64,000 nt of DNA, taken from UBA4582 sp965657335 (GTDB taxonomy: Bacteria > Pseudomonadota > Gammaproteobacteria > Pseudomonadales > Azotimanducaceae). The notes beneath the pieces were generated by a model that was not told where the DNA came from, made no database searches, and saw only the letters and a list, made by a program, of their open reading frames with translations. Positions 34,482-42,776 of this stretch are shown here, piece by piece (within the stretch, counting starts at the first letter, position 1; every line of letters begins with the position of its first letter). The stretch lies in the NCBI GenBank assembly GCA_965657335.1, contig CBFHOH010000015.1, forward strand, positions 1 to 64,000. The letters run 5' to 3'. A program made the position numbers and the translations under genes.

Positions 34482-34748
34482 TCACGCCGCAGATTGGCTG
34501 AGGCGGCTAGAGGTGATGTCGGGCACACAATCGTCAGCGACCACCTTGATGATAGGTTGGGATTGCTCGGAGGCTGTTGCCTCAGTCGGTGTGCTTCGCG
34601 AGCATGTCGATATCGATTTTATCTCAGATTCTTGGGACGCGGTGGCCTGGGTCGTTGGTCTTGGGCTAACTTGGGCTGCGAACAGATTATTTCTCTTGGC
34701 CCGCATTCCGAATAGAGAATAGTGTGAACTGACATGTAAGTTTTTCAT
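34482..34748 (-). CDS. Possible 88-residue small protein coupled to the holin-family gene
   Basis: Begins with an ATG that overlaps the TGA of the upstream membrane-protein gene (TGATG), the usual arrangement for translational coupling. The product is Ser/Thr/Gln-rich (for instance SPRPTTQATASQESE) and has no recognised domain or membrane span. Overlap with the preceding gene is the only positive evidence; composition would also suit a chance frame. Confidence 0.35.
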   Translation of the reverse strand: MKNLHVSSHYSLFGMRAKRNNLFAAQVSPRPTTQATASQESEIKSISTCSRSTPTEATASEQSQPIIKVVADDCVPDITSSRLSQSAA

Positions 34749-35080
34749 CAGAATATCCAAGATAACAGCGTGTCTGACAACGTGATGACAATTGCAGCGA
34801 TAAATGTGGTGCCCATGTCCTCAATCTCAAAATCCTCCAGGATCGCATCAGTCAAATAGAGAAGGAACGTATTAATAATAATTAAGAAGAAACCAACTGT
34901 GATGATGACGAAGGGTATGCTCAAAAATTTCAAAACAGTGCCCAGGGTCACGTTTATCAGGGAGTAAACAATGGCGACAATGATGGCCGTGCCATAGCCG
35001 CCAACCCTGATCCCCGGTAATGACTCCGCGAGAAGAAAAATCACACCGCCTAAAAAGAGTATGTGAAGTAGCAAGTCCAT
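34748..35080 (-). CDS. Phage-holin-family (PF04020) membrane protein
   Basis: A 110-residue protein with four hydrophobic spans: ILFLGGVIFLLAESLPGI, TAIIVAIVYSLINVTLG, FVIITVGFFLIIINTFLLYL and TFIAAIVITLSDTLLSW. The GxRVGGYGTA motif after span 1 is typical of this widespread family, called holin superfamily IV but common on chromosomes with no phage nearby. No phage genes are visible here, so a housekeeping membrane role is likelier than lysis. Confidence 0.85.
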   Translation of the reverse strand: MDLLLHILFLGGVIFLLAESLPGIRVGGYGTAIIVAIVYSLINVTLGTVLKFLSIPFVIITVGFFLIIINTFLLYLTDAILEDFEIEDMGTTFIAAIVITLSDTLLSWIF

Positions 35081-35367
35081 TTTTGTTCCTGTTTTTTAAA
35101 ATTTTGTGTTTGTCACAATACAGGATACACGATCCGTGCCAAATCTTTAACTGATTGATTAATAACAATAATATTATCTTTCGAGATGTGGCTTTAGTCT
35201 TTTAGACCAACTTTCTGACTAAATTGACCATGAGTTGAGGTTGAGTGAAATACTGCGCGTGCGTTTCACTACAGCGATAACAATGGCACACTTAGTGTAC
35301 TGTTGAGTGCACTGACGACCTGCTCTCTTCATCAGAACGTTCATTAGTATTTTAAAGGCACGCGCAC
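35081..35367. other. Divergent intergenic region before the GST operon
   Basis: About 290 bases. An inverted repeat AGTGAAA/TTTCACT (35244-35250 and 35264-35270) with a 13-base loop lies about 100 bases ahead of the glutathione transferase start and could be an operator. No coding frame was found. Confidence 0.45.
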
Positions 35368-36108
35368 ATGCTCGATTTACATTACTGGCCTACCCCAAAT
35401 GGCAAAAAAGTCACCATCCAACTTGAGGAATGCGGCATTCCCTATAATCTCATCCAGTGCAATATAGGAAAAGGCGACCAGTTTGCTGATGGTTTTCTGA
35501 ATATTTGCCCTAATAACAGAATGCCAGCCTTAGTTGATCATGAACCAGAGGATGGCGGAGAGCCGATATCTGTTTTCGAGTCTGGTGCAATTATGCTTTA
35601 TATTGCAGAAAAGACAGGCCAGTTTATGCCGTCAGATATCAGAGGTAGATATGAAGTGACACAGTGGCTCATCTGGCAGATGGCCAATCAAGGACCAAAG
35701 ACGGGTGAATGCGGCCACTTCAGGAGGTTGGACGATAGCCAAGGTGATCAGTCGTATGCTGTGACCAGGTTCACAGATGAGGTAAACCGGTTCTATGGTG
35801 TGCTGAACAATCAACTATACAACCAACGATATATTTGCGGAGATGAGTACACCATCGCCGATATGATTTGCTACCCGTGGACTGTTAACTGGGCAGGTCA
35901 GGGTCAGGATATCAATGAGTTTAAATACTTTAAGCGCTGGTTTGATGAGCTTAGTGAGCGCCCGGGCGTGCAAAAAGGCATGGCAGTGGGAAGCGAATTT
36001 GCCAACGATTATTCCAAAATGTCTGAAGATGAATTGGTGGCTCTGCGCAATATGCTCTACAACCAGAGAGCCAGGCCAGCGCCCGACACAGGTGGTTTGT
36101 TAGGTTGA
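35368..36108 (+). CDS. Glutathione S-transferase (YfcG/YghU-like)
   Basis: A 246-residue glutathione transferase or disulfide-bond oxidoreductase. The N-terminal thioredoxin-like domain has WPTPNGKKVTIQLEECGI and the glutathione-binding FESGAIMLYIAEKTGQFM, and the helical domain carries YEVTQWLIWQMANQGPKTGE and YTIADMICYPW, all typical of the bacterial Nu class. The ATG 35368 matches the family start. Its TGA overlaps the TTG of the next gene (TTGA), so it leads a compact plus-strand operon. Confidence 0.9.
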   Translation: MLDLHYWPTPNGKKVTIQLEECGIPYNLIQCNIGKGDQFADGFLNICPNNRMPALVDHEPEDGGEPISVFESGAIMLYIAEKTGQFMPSDIRGRYEVTQWLIWQMANQGPKTGECGHFRRLDDSQGDQSYAVTRFTDEVNRFYGVLNNQLYNQRYICGDEYTIADMICYPWTVNWAGQGQDINEFKYFKRWFDELSERPGVQKGMAVGSEFANDYSKMSEDELVALRNMLYNQRARPAPDTGGLLG

Positions 36109-36869
36109 GTACTCGTTCCACATGGCTAGTGATTCCCTGCTTTAATGAAGTCGCAAGACTGAGTAGGCAGGGTATCAGCGAGTTGGTGGCAAATGATGAC
36201 GTTGGTGTTGTTCTCGTCGATGATGGCTCCGACGACGGCACAAGAGAATTATTGTTCGATATCCAGCATTTGGGCTCGGGTGTTGACGTGCTTGTTCTAC
36301 AGCAAAATGTCGGAAAGGCTGAAGCGGTGCGTCAGGGCATGGAGCATGCGCTGACGCTAGATGCAAAAATCGTTGGCTACCTTGATGCGGACTTTGCTAC
36401 ACCGGCCAAGGACATGTTAGCGCTGGTTCGTATGCTGGAAACCAGTCATGTAAAAGTTTGCCTTGGTTCCAGATGGCTTCATTTGGGAGCAAAAATAGAT
36501 CGGACCTCATTCCGCCACTACGGCGGTCGCGTATTTGCCACGATAGCCTCCATGGTCCTAAGATTAAGTATCTACGACACACAATGTGGCGCGAAGGCGT
36601 TTCGTGTAAGTCATGCGTTAGTGAAATCACTATCTGAACCATTCCTCTCTCGTTGGGCCTTTGATGTGGAACTCATTGGCCGGTTGCTTAACGACGCCTC
36701 TGAAGATGCTAGGTACACGGAGCAGGATTTTATCGAGATTCCATTGCAGACTTGGCAAGACATCAGGGGGTCGAAGATTCGTTTTGTTGATATGGTGATT
36801 GCTACATTCGAGCTTTTGCTCATCAACAGTGCCCTAAAGCGATGGGCCCAACGAACATCGTCAACGTAA
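36105..36869 (+). CDS. Family 2 glycosyltransferase (dolichyl-phosphate glucose synthase-like)
   Basis: A 254-residue GT-A fold transferase: VIPCFNEVARL, VLVDDGSDDGT, NVGKAEAVRQGM and GYLDADFATP (DxD) follow the pattern of polyprenyl-phosphate glucosyltransferases, and TQCGAKAFR comes later. There is no membrane span, unlike most DPG/DPM types. The start is TTG 36105, overlapping the GST stop by four bases; no ATG exists upstream of the first motif. It probably moves a sugar to a polyprenol or other carrier. A sugar transferase between a GST and a peptidase is an odd neighbour. Confidence 0.82.
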   Translation: MSTRSTWLVIPCFNEVARLSRQGISELVANDDVGVVLVDDGSDDGTRELLFDIQHLGSGVDVLVLQQNVGKAEAVRQGMEHALTLDAKIVGYLDADFATPAKDMLALVRMLETSHVKVCLGSRWLHLGAKIDRTSFRHYGGRVFATIASMVLRLSIYDTQCGAKAFRVSHALVKSLSEPFLSRWAFDVELIGRLLNDASEDARYTEQDFIEIPLQTWQDIRGSKIRFVDMVIATFELLLINSALKRWAQRTSST

Positions 36870-36887
36870 GCAAAGCCGGAGCGGTAA

Positions 36888-38183
36888 ATGGTAGGCGTAA
36901 AACCATCGATTGATAAATTACTAGCCCTGATCGAGCAGAAGCAAGATGAACTGGTTTCGTTGACCCGGTCGCTCGTGCAAATTCCAACGATAAACCCGCC
37001 GGGAGACTATTACGCCGATTGTGTTGAGTTGCTGAATTCGAGGCTTTTGATGCGCGGGTTTGAAACCGAGATCATTCGCGCCGAAGGAACACCGGGAGAT
37101 ACAAAGCGCTATCCTCGTATGAATCTAATTGCGAGAAAAGAAGGGTCGAGGCCTGGCCCCTGCGTTCACTTTAATTCGCACATCGATGTCGTCCCACCCG
37201 GCCAGGGCTGGGACGACGATCCGTTTGCTGCGGTCGTGCGCGATGGGAAAATCTATGGTCGAGGTACGTGCGATATGAAAGGCGGGCTTGCGGCCTCTAT
37301 TATCGCGGTTGAAGCGCTACTTGAGTGGATGCCTGATTTTCCCGGAGCGATAGAAATCTCTGGTACTGCTGACGAAGAGACTGGTGGCTACGGTGGTGTT
37401 GCTTATCTCGCGCAAAAAGGCTGGATGGCGGTGCCTCGAATCGATCATGTGATTATTCCCGAACCGCTAAACAAAGATAGAATTTGCCTTGGGCATCGGG
37501 GTGTTTGGTGGTCAGAGTTGGAAACCTTTGGTTCGGTTGCTCATGGCTCAATGCCGTTCCTTGGTGATAGCGCGATCCGGCACATGACAGCGGTACTGAA
37601 TGAATTTGAAACAACGCTTTATCCTCTGCTGGAACAAAAAGTAACGGCGATGCCCGTTGTGCCTGATGGCGCAAAACAATCTACTTTGAACATCAATTCT
37701 GTTCATGGCGGATTGGCTGAGGGTTTCTCTGGACTGCCAGCCCCCATGGTCGCAGACTCGTGTCGCCTTGTATTAGATAGAAGGTTTTTGATCGAAGAGA
37801 AGCTCTCCGAGGTTAAGCAAGAGGTGCGAGAAATACTCGAGAAACTGACCCAGTCCAGGGACAACTTTTCATACGAGTTGAGGGACCTGTTTGAGGTGAT
37901 TCCTTCGATGACTGACAGCAATGCAGCAGTCGTGCAATCGGTAGACCATGCGATCAGCCGGGTGTTCGGTCGAGCGCCGGAATACGTCGTATCTCCCGGG
38001 ACTTATGATCAAAAGCATATCGATCGGATCGGCAAATTAAAAAATTGTATCGCGTACGGCCCGGGCATCCTCGATCTTGCGCATCAGGCAAATGAATACG
38101 TTGGCATCGAAGATATGGTCGAGTCGGCTAAGGTCATGGCGCTGGCAACCCATGAGCTATTGACGGGAGTACAGACAAGTTGA
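36888..38183 (+). CDS. M20-family ArgE/DapE-type deacylase
   Basis: A 431-residue zinc-dependent amidohydrolase. Metal-ligand motifs: HFNSHIDVVPPG, GRGTCDMKGG, and GTADEETGGYGG, with the last His in DLAHQANEY; the dimerisation domain separates them. Start at ATG 36888 with GGAG upstream. Its stop overlaps the TTG of the SDR gene (TTGA). Members cleave acyl groups from amino acids or peptides; this one's substrate is unknown. Confidence 0.88.
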   Translation: MVGVKPSIDKLLALIEQKQDELVSLTRSLVQIPTINPPGDYYADCVELLNSRLLMRGFETEIIRAEGTPGDTKRYPRMNLIARKEGSRPGPCVHFNSHIDVVPPGQGWDDDPFAAVVRDGKIYGRGTCDMKGGLAASIIAVEALLEWMPDFPGAIEISGTADEETGGYGGVAYLAQKGWMAVPRIDHVIIPEPLNKDRICLGHRGVWWSELETFGSVAHGSMPFLGDSAIRHMTAVLNEFETTLYPLLEQKVTAMPVVPDGAKQSTLNINSVHGGLAEGFSGLPAPMVADSCRLVLDRRFLIEEKLSEVKQEVREILEKLTQSRDNFSYELRDLFEVIPSMTDSNAAVVQSVDHAISRVFGRAPEYVVSPGTYDQKHIDRIGKLKNCIAYGPGILDLAHQANEYVGIEDMVESAKVMALATHELLTGVQTS

Positions 38184-38929
38184 AATTACAGCACAAGAAC
38201 GTTGTTGTTACTGGTGGTGCATCTGGATTTGGCGCCGGCATTGTCTCAAGGTTTCTCGATGAGGGCGCAAACGTAACAATCGTTGATTTTGACGAAACGG
38301 CGGCGATGGCCTACATCCAATCGCTTAAGTCTGACCGCGTGTTTTTTGAGTATGCAAATCTAGCTGAAGGAGAAAGCGTTAAAGACCTTTTTGGTCGTTT
38401 GCGTCGCCGCTGGAAGCAACTTGATATTCTTATTAACAATGCCGGTACAACGCACCTGCCGGCGCTCATGGAAGATGTGTCAGAAGAGGACTTCGATAAG
38501 GTGCTTGCTGTTAATGCGAAGAGTGTTTACTACACCAGTAAACATGCCGTGCCGTGGATGAAACAAAAAGCCACCGGGGCAATAATAAACATCGCTTCCA
38601 CCGCAGCTTTGAGTCCGAGGCCAAAACTGACTTGGTATAACGCGTCTAAAGGCTGGTTGGTGACGGCAACAAAATCAATGGCAATTGAACTTGCTCCTGA
38701 TGGCATCAGGGTCAATGCAATATGCCCTGTGGCGGGTGAGACGCCGCTGCTAACATCGTTTATGGGTGGCGATACGCCGGAAACCAGAGAAAAGTTTCTT
38801 ACCTCGATTCCGCTAGGGCGGTTTTCAACCCCTGCAGACATCGCTGCCACAGCGCTTTATTTATCGAGCGATGAAGCAGCGATGATTACCGGTGTTGCCC
38901 TAGAAGTAGACGGTGGTCGATGTATCTGA
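38180..38929 (+). CDS. Short-chain dehydrogenase/reductase (SDR)
   Basis: Classical SDR of 249 residues: NAD(P) motif TGGASGFGAG at 12-21, NNAGTT, Ser of INIASTAAL, and catalytic YNASK. The end VALEVDGGRCI is typical. The start TTG 38180 overlaps the M20 stop by four bases, with GGGAG about ten bases upstream. It closes the GST/GT2/M20/SDR operon, suggesting these four act in one pathway, perhaps catabolism of a modified metabolite. Confidence 0.88.
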   Translation: MKLQHKNVVVTGGASGFGAGIVSRFLDEGANVTIVDFDETAAMAYIQSLKSDRVFFEYANLAEGESVKDLFGRLRRRWKQLDILINNAGTTHLPALMEDVSEEDFDKVLAVNAKSVYYTSKHAVPWMKQKATGAIINIASTAALSPRPKLTWYNASKGWLVTATKSMAIELAPDGIRVNAICPVAGETPLLTSFMGGDTPETREKFLTSIPLGRFSTPADIAATALYLSSDEAAMITGVALEVDGGRCI

Positions 38930-38965
38930 GTTGCTCAAGCAGCAACGCGCATGACTAAAACATTG

Positions 38966-39835
38966 TTATTCGAATTCACGATGTTCCCACCAGGGGAAAA
39001 AATCTGGCATCTCGGTGCTGACCTTGCCGGGAAATGACGCTGGTCGTTTTTCAAGAAATGACGCAACACCTTCCTTTGCATCTGCGGACTTGCCCATTGC
39101 GTTGACGCCTCGGGAATCTAGATTGTGAGCGACCACAGGATGATCCGCGCCTAGCATTTTCCACATCATATTTCTGATCAGTGCGATAGAAAGAGAAGAA
39201 GTTTGGTCTGCAAATTCGAGCGCCAGTTTTCTTGCTGCGGGTAAGAGATCCTCAGGCTCATGGACACTCCTCAGTAAGCCCTTGTCTAGCGCCTCTTCTG
39301 CGCTGAAAACGCGTCCAGAGTAAGCCCACTCTAGCGCCTGACTAATACCAACCAGTCTAGGTAAAAACCAACTGGAGCACGCCTCTGGCACGATACCGCG
39401 CTTGGAGAAAACAAAGCCGTATTTAGCGGAAGTAGAAGCCAGTCTGATGTCCATTGCACATTGCATGGTAGCGCCGACGCCGACTGCAGGGCCATTACAC
39501 GCTGATATGATTGGTTTCATGCAATCAAAAATGCGAAGGGTAAGAAGTCCTCCGCCATCCGCGATAGATTTTTTTTCTTCCCGTGTTGCTTCCACAGCGG
39601 CAGCGTCTGCATCAAAGGTGTTTGCGCCACTTGAAAGGTCTGCACCTGCACAGAAACCTCTGCCTGCGCCCGTCACGATAATGGCTTTGACGTTGTCATC
39701 GGCATCGGCTCGATCCAACGCGTCGATCATTTCGGTCATCATTTGCCCTGTAAATGCGTTTAGTTTGTCGGGTCTGTTCAATGTAAGAGTTAATATGCCC
39801 TCATCTACATCGTAAATTATTTGTTGGTAATCCAT
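38966..39835 (-). CDS. Enoyl-CoA hydratase/isomerase family protein
   Basis: A 289-residue crotonase-fold enzyme. The oxyanion-hole motifs are VTGAGRGFCAGADLSSG (with an insert, about 55-75) and ACNGPAVGVGATMQCAMDIRLA; the second active-site region reads FSKRGIVPEACSSWFLPRLVG. The C-terminal part ends FFPWWEHREFE, as in many members of this family. It probably acts on fatty- or aromatic-acyl-CoA. It is convergent with the SDR and isolated on the minus strand. Confidence 0.9.
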   Translation of the reverse strand: MDYQQIIYDVDEGILTLTLNRPDKLNAFTGQMMTEMIDALDRADADDNVKAIIVTGAGRGFCAGADLSSGANTFDADAAAVEATREEKKSIADGGGLLTLRIFDCMKPIISACNGPAVGVGATMQCAMDIRLASTSAKYGFVFSKRGIVPEACSSWFLPRLVGISQALEWAYSGRVFSAEEALDKGLLRSVHEPEDLLPAARKLALEFADQTSSLSIALIRNMMWKMLGADHPVVAHNLDSRGVNAMGKSADAKEGVASFLEKRPASFPGKVSTEMPDFFPWWEHREFE

Positions 39836-39926
39836 ATTGTTACTCGCTGTTGTTTTAAAACCTATATGAAAAGATGTGCTTGGATAAGTTTGGTTGTCTC
39901 ATTTCGAACAAGTTGCAATGTCGACC

Positions 39927-40529
39927 CTACTGTCCGAATCTTTTTGCACTTTGGAGATATGCTAGTTCCTGATCTGTGCTCGCTCGGCCGAGAGCCCTAT
40001 TTCTGTGTGGGAAACGCCCGAAACGGGTGATAATTTGTTGGTGCCCGATAGCGTGTTCCAAAAAACTCTGTATTTGACGATGCCATTTCGGATCAGCTTC
40101 ACTTTTTAGTATGCGAAATAGTTCGACCGATTGTTTTTGAAATGTCGCTGACTCAGCATGCTCGAATGGCATATATAGAAATGCCTGCTCTACTGGCTTC
40201 AGTAATTTATGTTGTCCGTTATCGATCAGTTGACGCGAGATAGCCAAAGCAGCGTCGTCGTTGGTAAACGCCCGTGCCTCGCCTCGATAAAGGTTTCTCG
40301 AAAACTGATCCAGTAAAATAACAAGTGCAAGACTTCCATAGGCACTTTCTTCCCATTCTGTTAACAAGCCTTGCTCGGCTGCCTGTAACAACTTGGCGAA
40401 ATGACAGCGTATTGTTTCGTCTGCGTCGGGTGAACTCATAAACCATAGTTTGTTTTTAGATGCAGCAATACCAGCATCATCAGCCGCTGCTCCTATCCAG
40501 AAGTTCAATACGCGAACTATATCGCTCAC
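39927..40529 (-). CDS. DUF924 family protein
   Basis: A 200-residue protein of the DUF924 family, whose function is unclear. It shows the conserved VLNFWIGAA start, the LVILLDQFSRNLYRG segment, FTNDDAALAI, and FLYMPFEHAES. The start is GTG 40529. It lies 15 bases downstream of the queuosine-transporter gene and is probably cotranscribed with it. Confidence 0.86.
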   Translation of the reverse strand: MSDIVRVLNFWIGAAADDAGIAASKNKLWFMSSPDADETIRCHFAKLLQAAEQGLLTEWEESAYGSLALVILLDQFSRNLYRGEARAFTNDDAALAISRQLIDNGQHKLLKPVEQAFLYMPFEHAESATFQKQSVELFRILKSEADPKWHRQIQSFLEHAIGHQQIITRFGRFPHRNRALGRASTDQELAYLQSAKRFGQ

Positions 40530-40544
40530 CTACGGTGCCACTCT

Positions 40545-41348
40545 TTACCGGGCATGGGCTAACAGTTCTTCGTCGGTCAGTTCCAGATATTTCTTAAGAT
40601 AGTGTACGCCGAAGTAGAAAGGCAAGGTGTCTGCGAGTGCGATCAGTAGCTTAAGCACGTAGTTACTACCCATCAACATAAATAGAGTGCCTGCTGTCAT
40701 CGCGCCCGCGAGAAACTGAGCGCCAAATGTCACGGCGACGACCATAAAAGAATCGACACCCTGACTTACCACGGTGCTGCCATTGTTTCTTAACCACAAG
40801 TGTTTGCCGTTAGTGAGGTTCTTCCAGAAATGAAACATATAGACATCGCAATATTGTGCAGCAATATAAGCCATCATTGAAGCGGTTACCGCGCCCGTAG
40901 TTGTTGCATAGAGAAGAGAGTACATTTCTACCGATCCGCTAACAGTATCCCCGTTTGGCAAGCTGACGCTGCCCGCTAATGGTATGAGCTGCCATGGTGG
41001 CTGAAGTTCCGGGCTAACCGAAGGCATCATATTGCCTACCCACATGGTAATGACTATAAATACATTGAGTCCCAGTCCAACTGTGACGAGAAAGTTTGCT
41101 CGGGCACGGCCATAGAGTTCGCTGACTAAATCCGTGCACAAAAATGTAATCGGGTAGGGCAGCACACCAACCGCAACGGCCAAAGGGCCTATCTCAATAA
41201 ATCGAGTGATACCTATCAGATTCAGCATCGTCATGGCGCTAAGAAATGTGCCAGCGAGAATCAGAAACACCCGTTCGCGTTTTTCATGCAACTCAGGCGA
41301 GATCATTCGATCAGCAACGGGTAGATCTGTATCTTGAAGAGATGTCAT
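40545..41348 (-). CDS. yhhQ: Queuosine precursor transporter (YhhQ/VUT family)
   Basis: Inner-membrane transporter of the VUT family, which imports preQ1/preQ0 (YhhQ). Seven or so hydrophobic spans are seen: FLILAGTFLSAMTMLNLIG, VAVGVLPYPITFLCTDLVSELYG (family signature region) and YATTTGAVTASMMAYIAAQYCDVYMFHFWK among others. 267 residues, slightly longer than usual. It lies 50 bases after an SDR and a pterin-synthase homologue on the same strand, and the three may act on related pterin or deazapurine compounds. Confidence 0.85.
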   Translation of the reverse strand: MTSLQDTDLPVADRMISPELHEKRERVFLILAGTFLSAMTMLNLIGITRFIEIGPLAVAVGVLPYPITFLCTDLVSELYGRARANFLVTVGLGLNVFIVITMWVGNMMPSVSPELQPPWQLIPLAGSVSLPNGDTVSGSVEMYSLLYATTTGAVTASMMAYIAAQYCDVYMFHFWKNLTNGKHLWLRNNGSTVVSQGVDSFMVVAVTFGAQFLAGAMTAGTLFMLMGSNYVLKLLIALADTLPFYFGVHYLKKYLELTDEELLAHAR

Positions 41349-41398
41349 GTTTCTATTTTTCCTCAGGGCTTCAAAACTTACTCAGAATAAATTCAGCG

Positions 41399-42097
41399 CT
41401 ATCGCTCGACTTGTCCAAGGTTTGCGTGAATCACAGCGCCATTGATAACGGGATTCTCTGCAGCAAACATGATGGTGTTAGCGATTTCCTCTGGCGTCAC
41501 AAGACGGCCAAAAGTGCTGAGTGTCGAGAGACTTCCAATAATTTCTGCATCCCCTCCAACATGGGCTCGAAGCATTTCCGTGTCTGTAAACCCAGGACAA
41601 ACGCATGCGGTATGTATACCCGTGTTTGCAAGATCCTGACAGGTGGAGCGCATCATGCCGATGAGCGCATGTTTGCTCACGACGTAGCTGTATGTGTTTG
41701 CGACAGCCTTTTCTGAAAGTGTGGAGCCAACATATATGATGCCAGAACCTGGTTTCATTTTGGGAATCAAGACTTGATTTAAAATATGTGGCGCCACGAC
41801 ATTTAATTCGAGCGTATGTCGAAAGTCGGCAGTATCCGTGTTGGCTGCTGAGTCGCTCCTAAGTTCTGCCGCATTGTGAACGAGGACGATTTCTTCATCG
41901 AGTTGAAGTTTCTCCACCAGCAGAGTGAACTTGTCGGCAGCATCAGATTCGGCAAGGTCAATATTGTGATTTTCGATGCCGGGATGAGCTGCATCCGACC
42001 GTGAGATATTGATAACACGGTAACTTTTCTCGGCTGCCATTTTTGCAACCTGAAAACCAATTCCCTTGCTGGCGCCGGTGATGATAAGTGTTTTCAA
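41399..42097 (-). CDS. SDR oxidoreductase paired with PTPS-like gene
   Basis: A 232-residue classical SDR: TGASKGIGF at 7-15, VHNAAELR, and active-site YVVSK in TYSYVVSKHALIGMMRS; VCPGFTDTEM is typical. The TTG start (42097) overlaps the TGA of the upstream pterin-synthase homologue and has GGAG six bases before it. SDRs paired with such enzymes can be sepiapterin-reductase-like, but this sequence lacks anything specific. It is followed by yhhQ after 50 bases. Confidence 0.85.
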   Translation of the reverse strand: MKTLIITGASKGIGFQVAKMAAEKSYRVINISRSDAAHPGIENHNIDLAESDAADKFTLLVEKLQLDEEIVLVHNAAELRSDSAANTDTADFRHTLELNVVAPHILNQVLIPKMKPGSGIIYVGSTLSEKAVANTYSYVVSKHALIGMMRSTCQDLANTGIHTACVCPGFTDTEMLRAHVGGDAEIIGSLSTLSTFGRLVTPEEIANTIMFAAENPVINGAVIHANLGQVER

Positions 42098-42618
42098 TTT
42101 TTACTCCAATGAGCTGAGGCGCCCTGCCCAGGGCTGGATAATATCTTGATAGTGAGATCAACAATGCCGGCATCCGCCAGCTCCGGATGATTTAACACGC
42201 GGTTCAAGAAGTAGTGGGAAAGCTCTTCAACCGTGCTATTGGCAATAGGTAGAATCATAAGATCCCTTGGCAAAAAAGGTATCCTTTCGCCGTTGAAGAC
42301 ACCATATGTGTAATCGTTACCATGTTCGATTTCAAGATACGGTGATTCAGAAGGTAATATCATTTTTTCATCAACCTCGTCACAGACAGCCCGTAGCATG
42401 CGTTTCAAGATGGCATAGTCGAAAAGTAAGCCGTTGTTAGACACAGGGGCGGTAGCCTTGCACTCCAGTTGGTAATTATGGCCGTGCAGATCTTCGCGAT
42501 CAGTTGCATTAAAGATCGTAAAATGTGCGATAGAGAAGTTAAACGCTTCTTTATTGAGTTCAATGGTACTAAGCCGCGGCGCTGAATTTGCCAAGGGTTT
42601 GTTTGCCGGTTCTTTCAA
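42094..42618 (-). CDS. Divergent 6-pyruvoyl-tetrahydropterin synthase homologue
   Basis: COG0720-family protein of about 174 residues. His ligands for zinc are present: FSIAHFTIF and DLHGHNY. Its active site is unusual. QueD has CxxxHGH; here the sequence before HGH is REDL, so there is no Cys and a Glu sits three before, the ExxHGH pattern of PTPS-III enzymes that replace dihydroneopterin aldolase in folate synthesis. The catalytic Asp-His region reads VDEKMILP, and the C-terminal pterin-anchoring Glu of QueD is not evident in KILSSPGQGASAHW. It starts at a TTG: 42618 has GGGA six bases upstream; 42630 is an alternative. It overlaps the SDR gene (TTGA). Product unknown. Confidence 0.8.
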   Translation of the reverse strand: MKEPANKPLANSAPRLSTIELNKEAFNFSIAHFTIFNATDREDLHGHNYQLECKATAPVSNNGLLFDYAILKRMLRAVCDEVDEKMILPSESPYLEIEHGNDYTYGVFNGERIPFLPRDLMILPIANSTVEELSHYFLNRVLNHPELADAGIVDLTIKILSSPGQGASAHWSKN

Positions 42619-42776
42619 TTGAGTTCCCAAATAGTTAGTGACATTAATATGTTACATGATGGTAACCCATTTGCGTCAATCAAGGGAGATAGTGCACACT
42701 CAGATGTGGTTGTTTTTAACACGGTTATTTAATGCCAGTAGAAATGAATCCAGATTTTGATTCGGAGGAAGATTAA

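Noticed and set aside
34748..35080. Holin gene as sign of a prophage
   Set aside because: PF04020 proteins are common chromosomal membrane proteins, and no phage structural, lysis or integrase gene is near.
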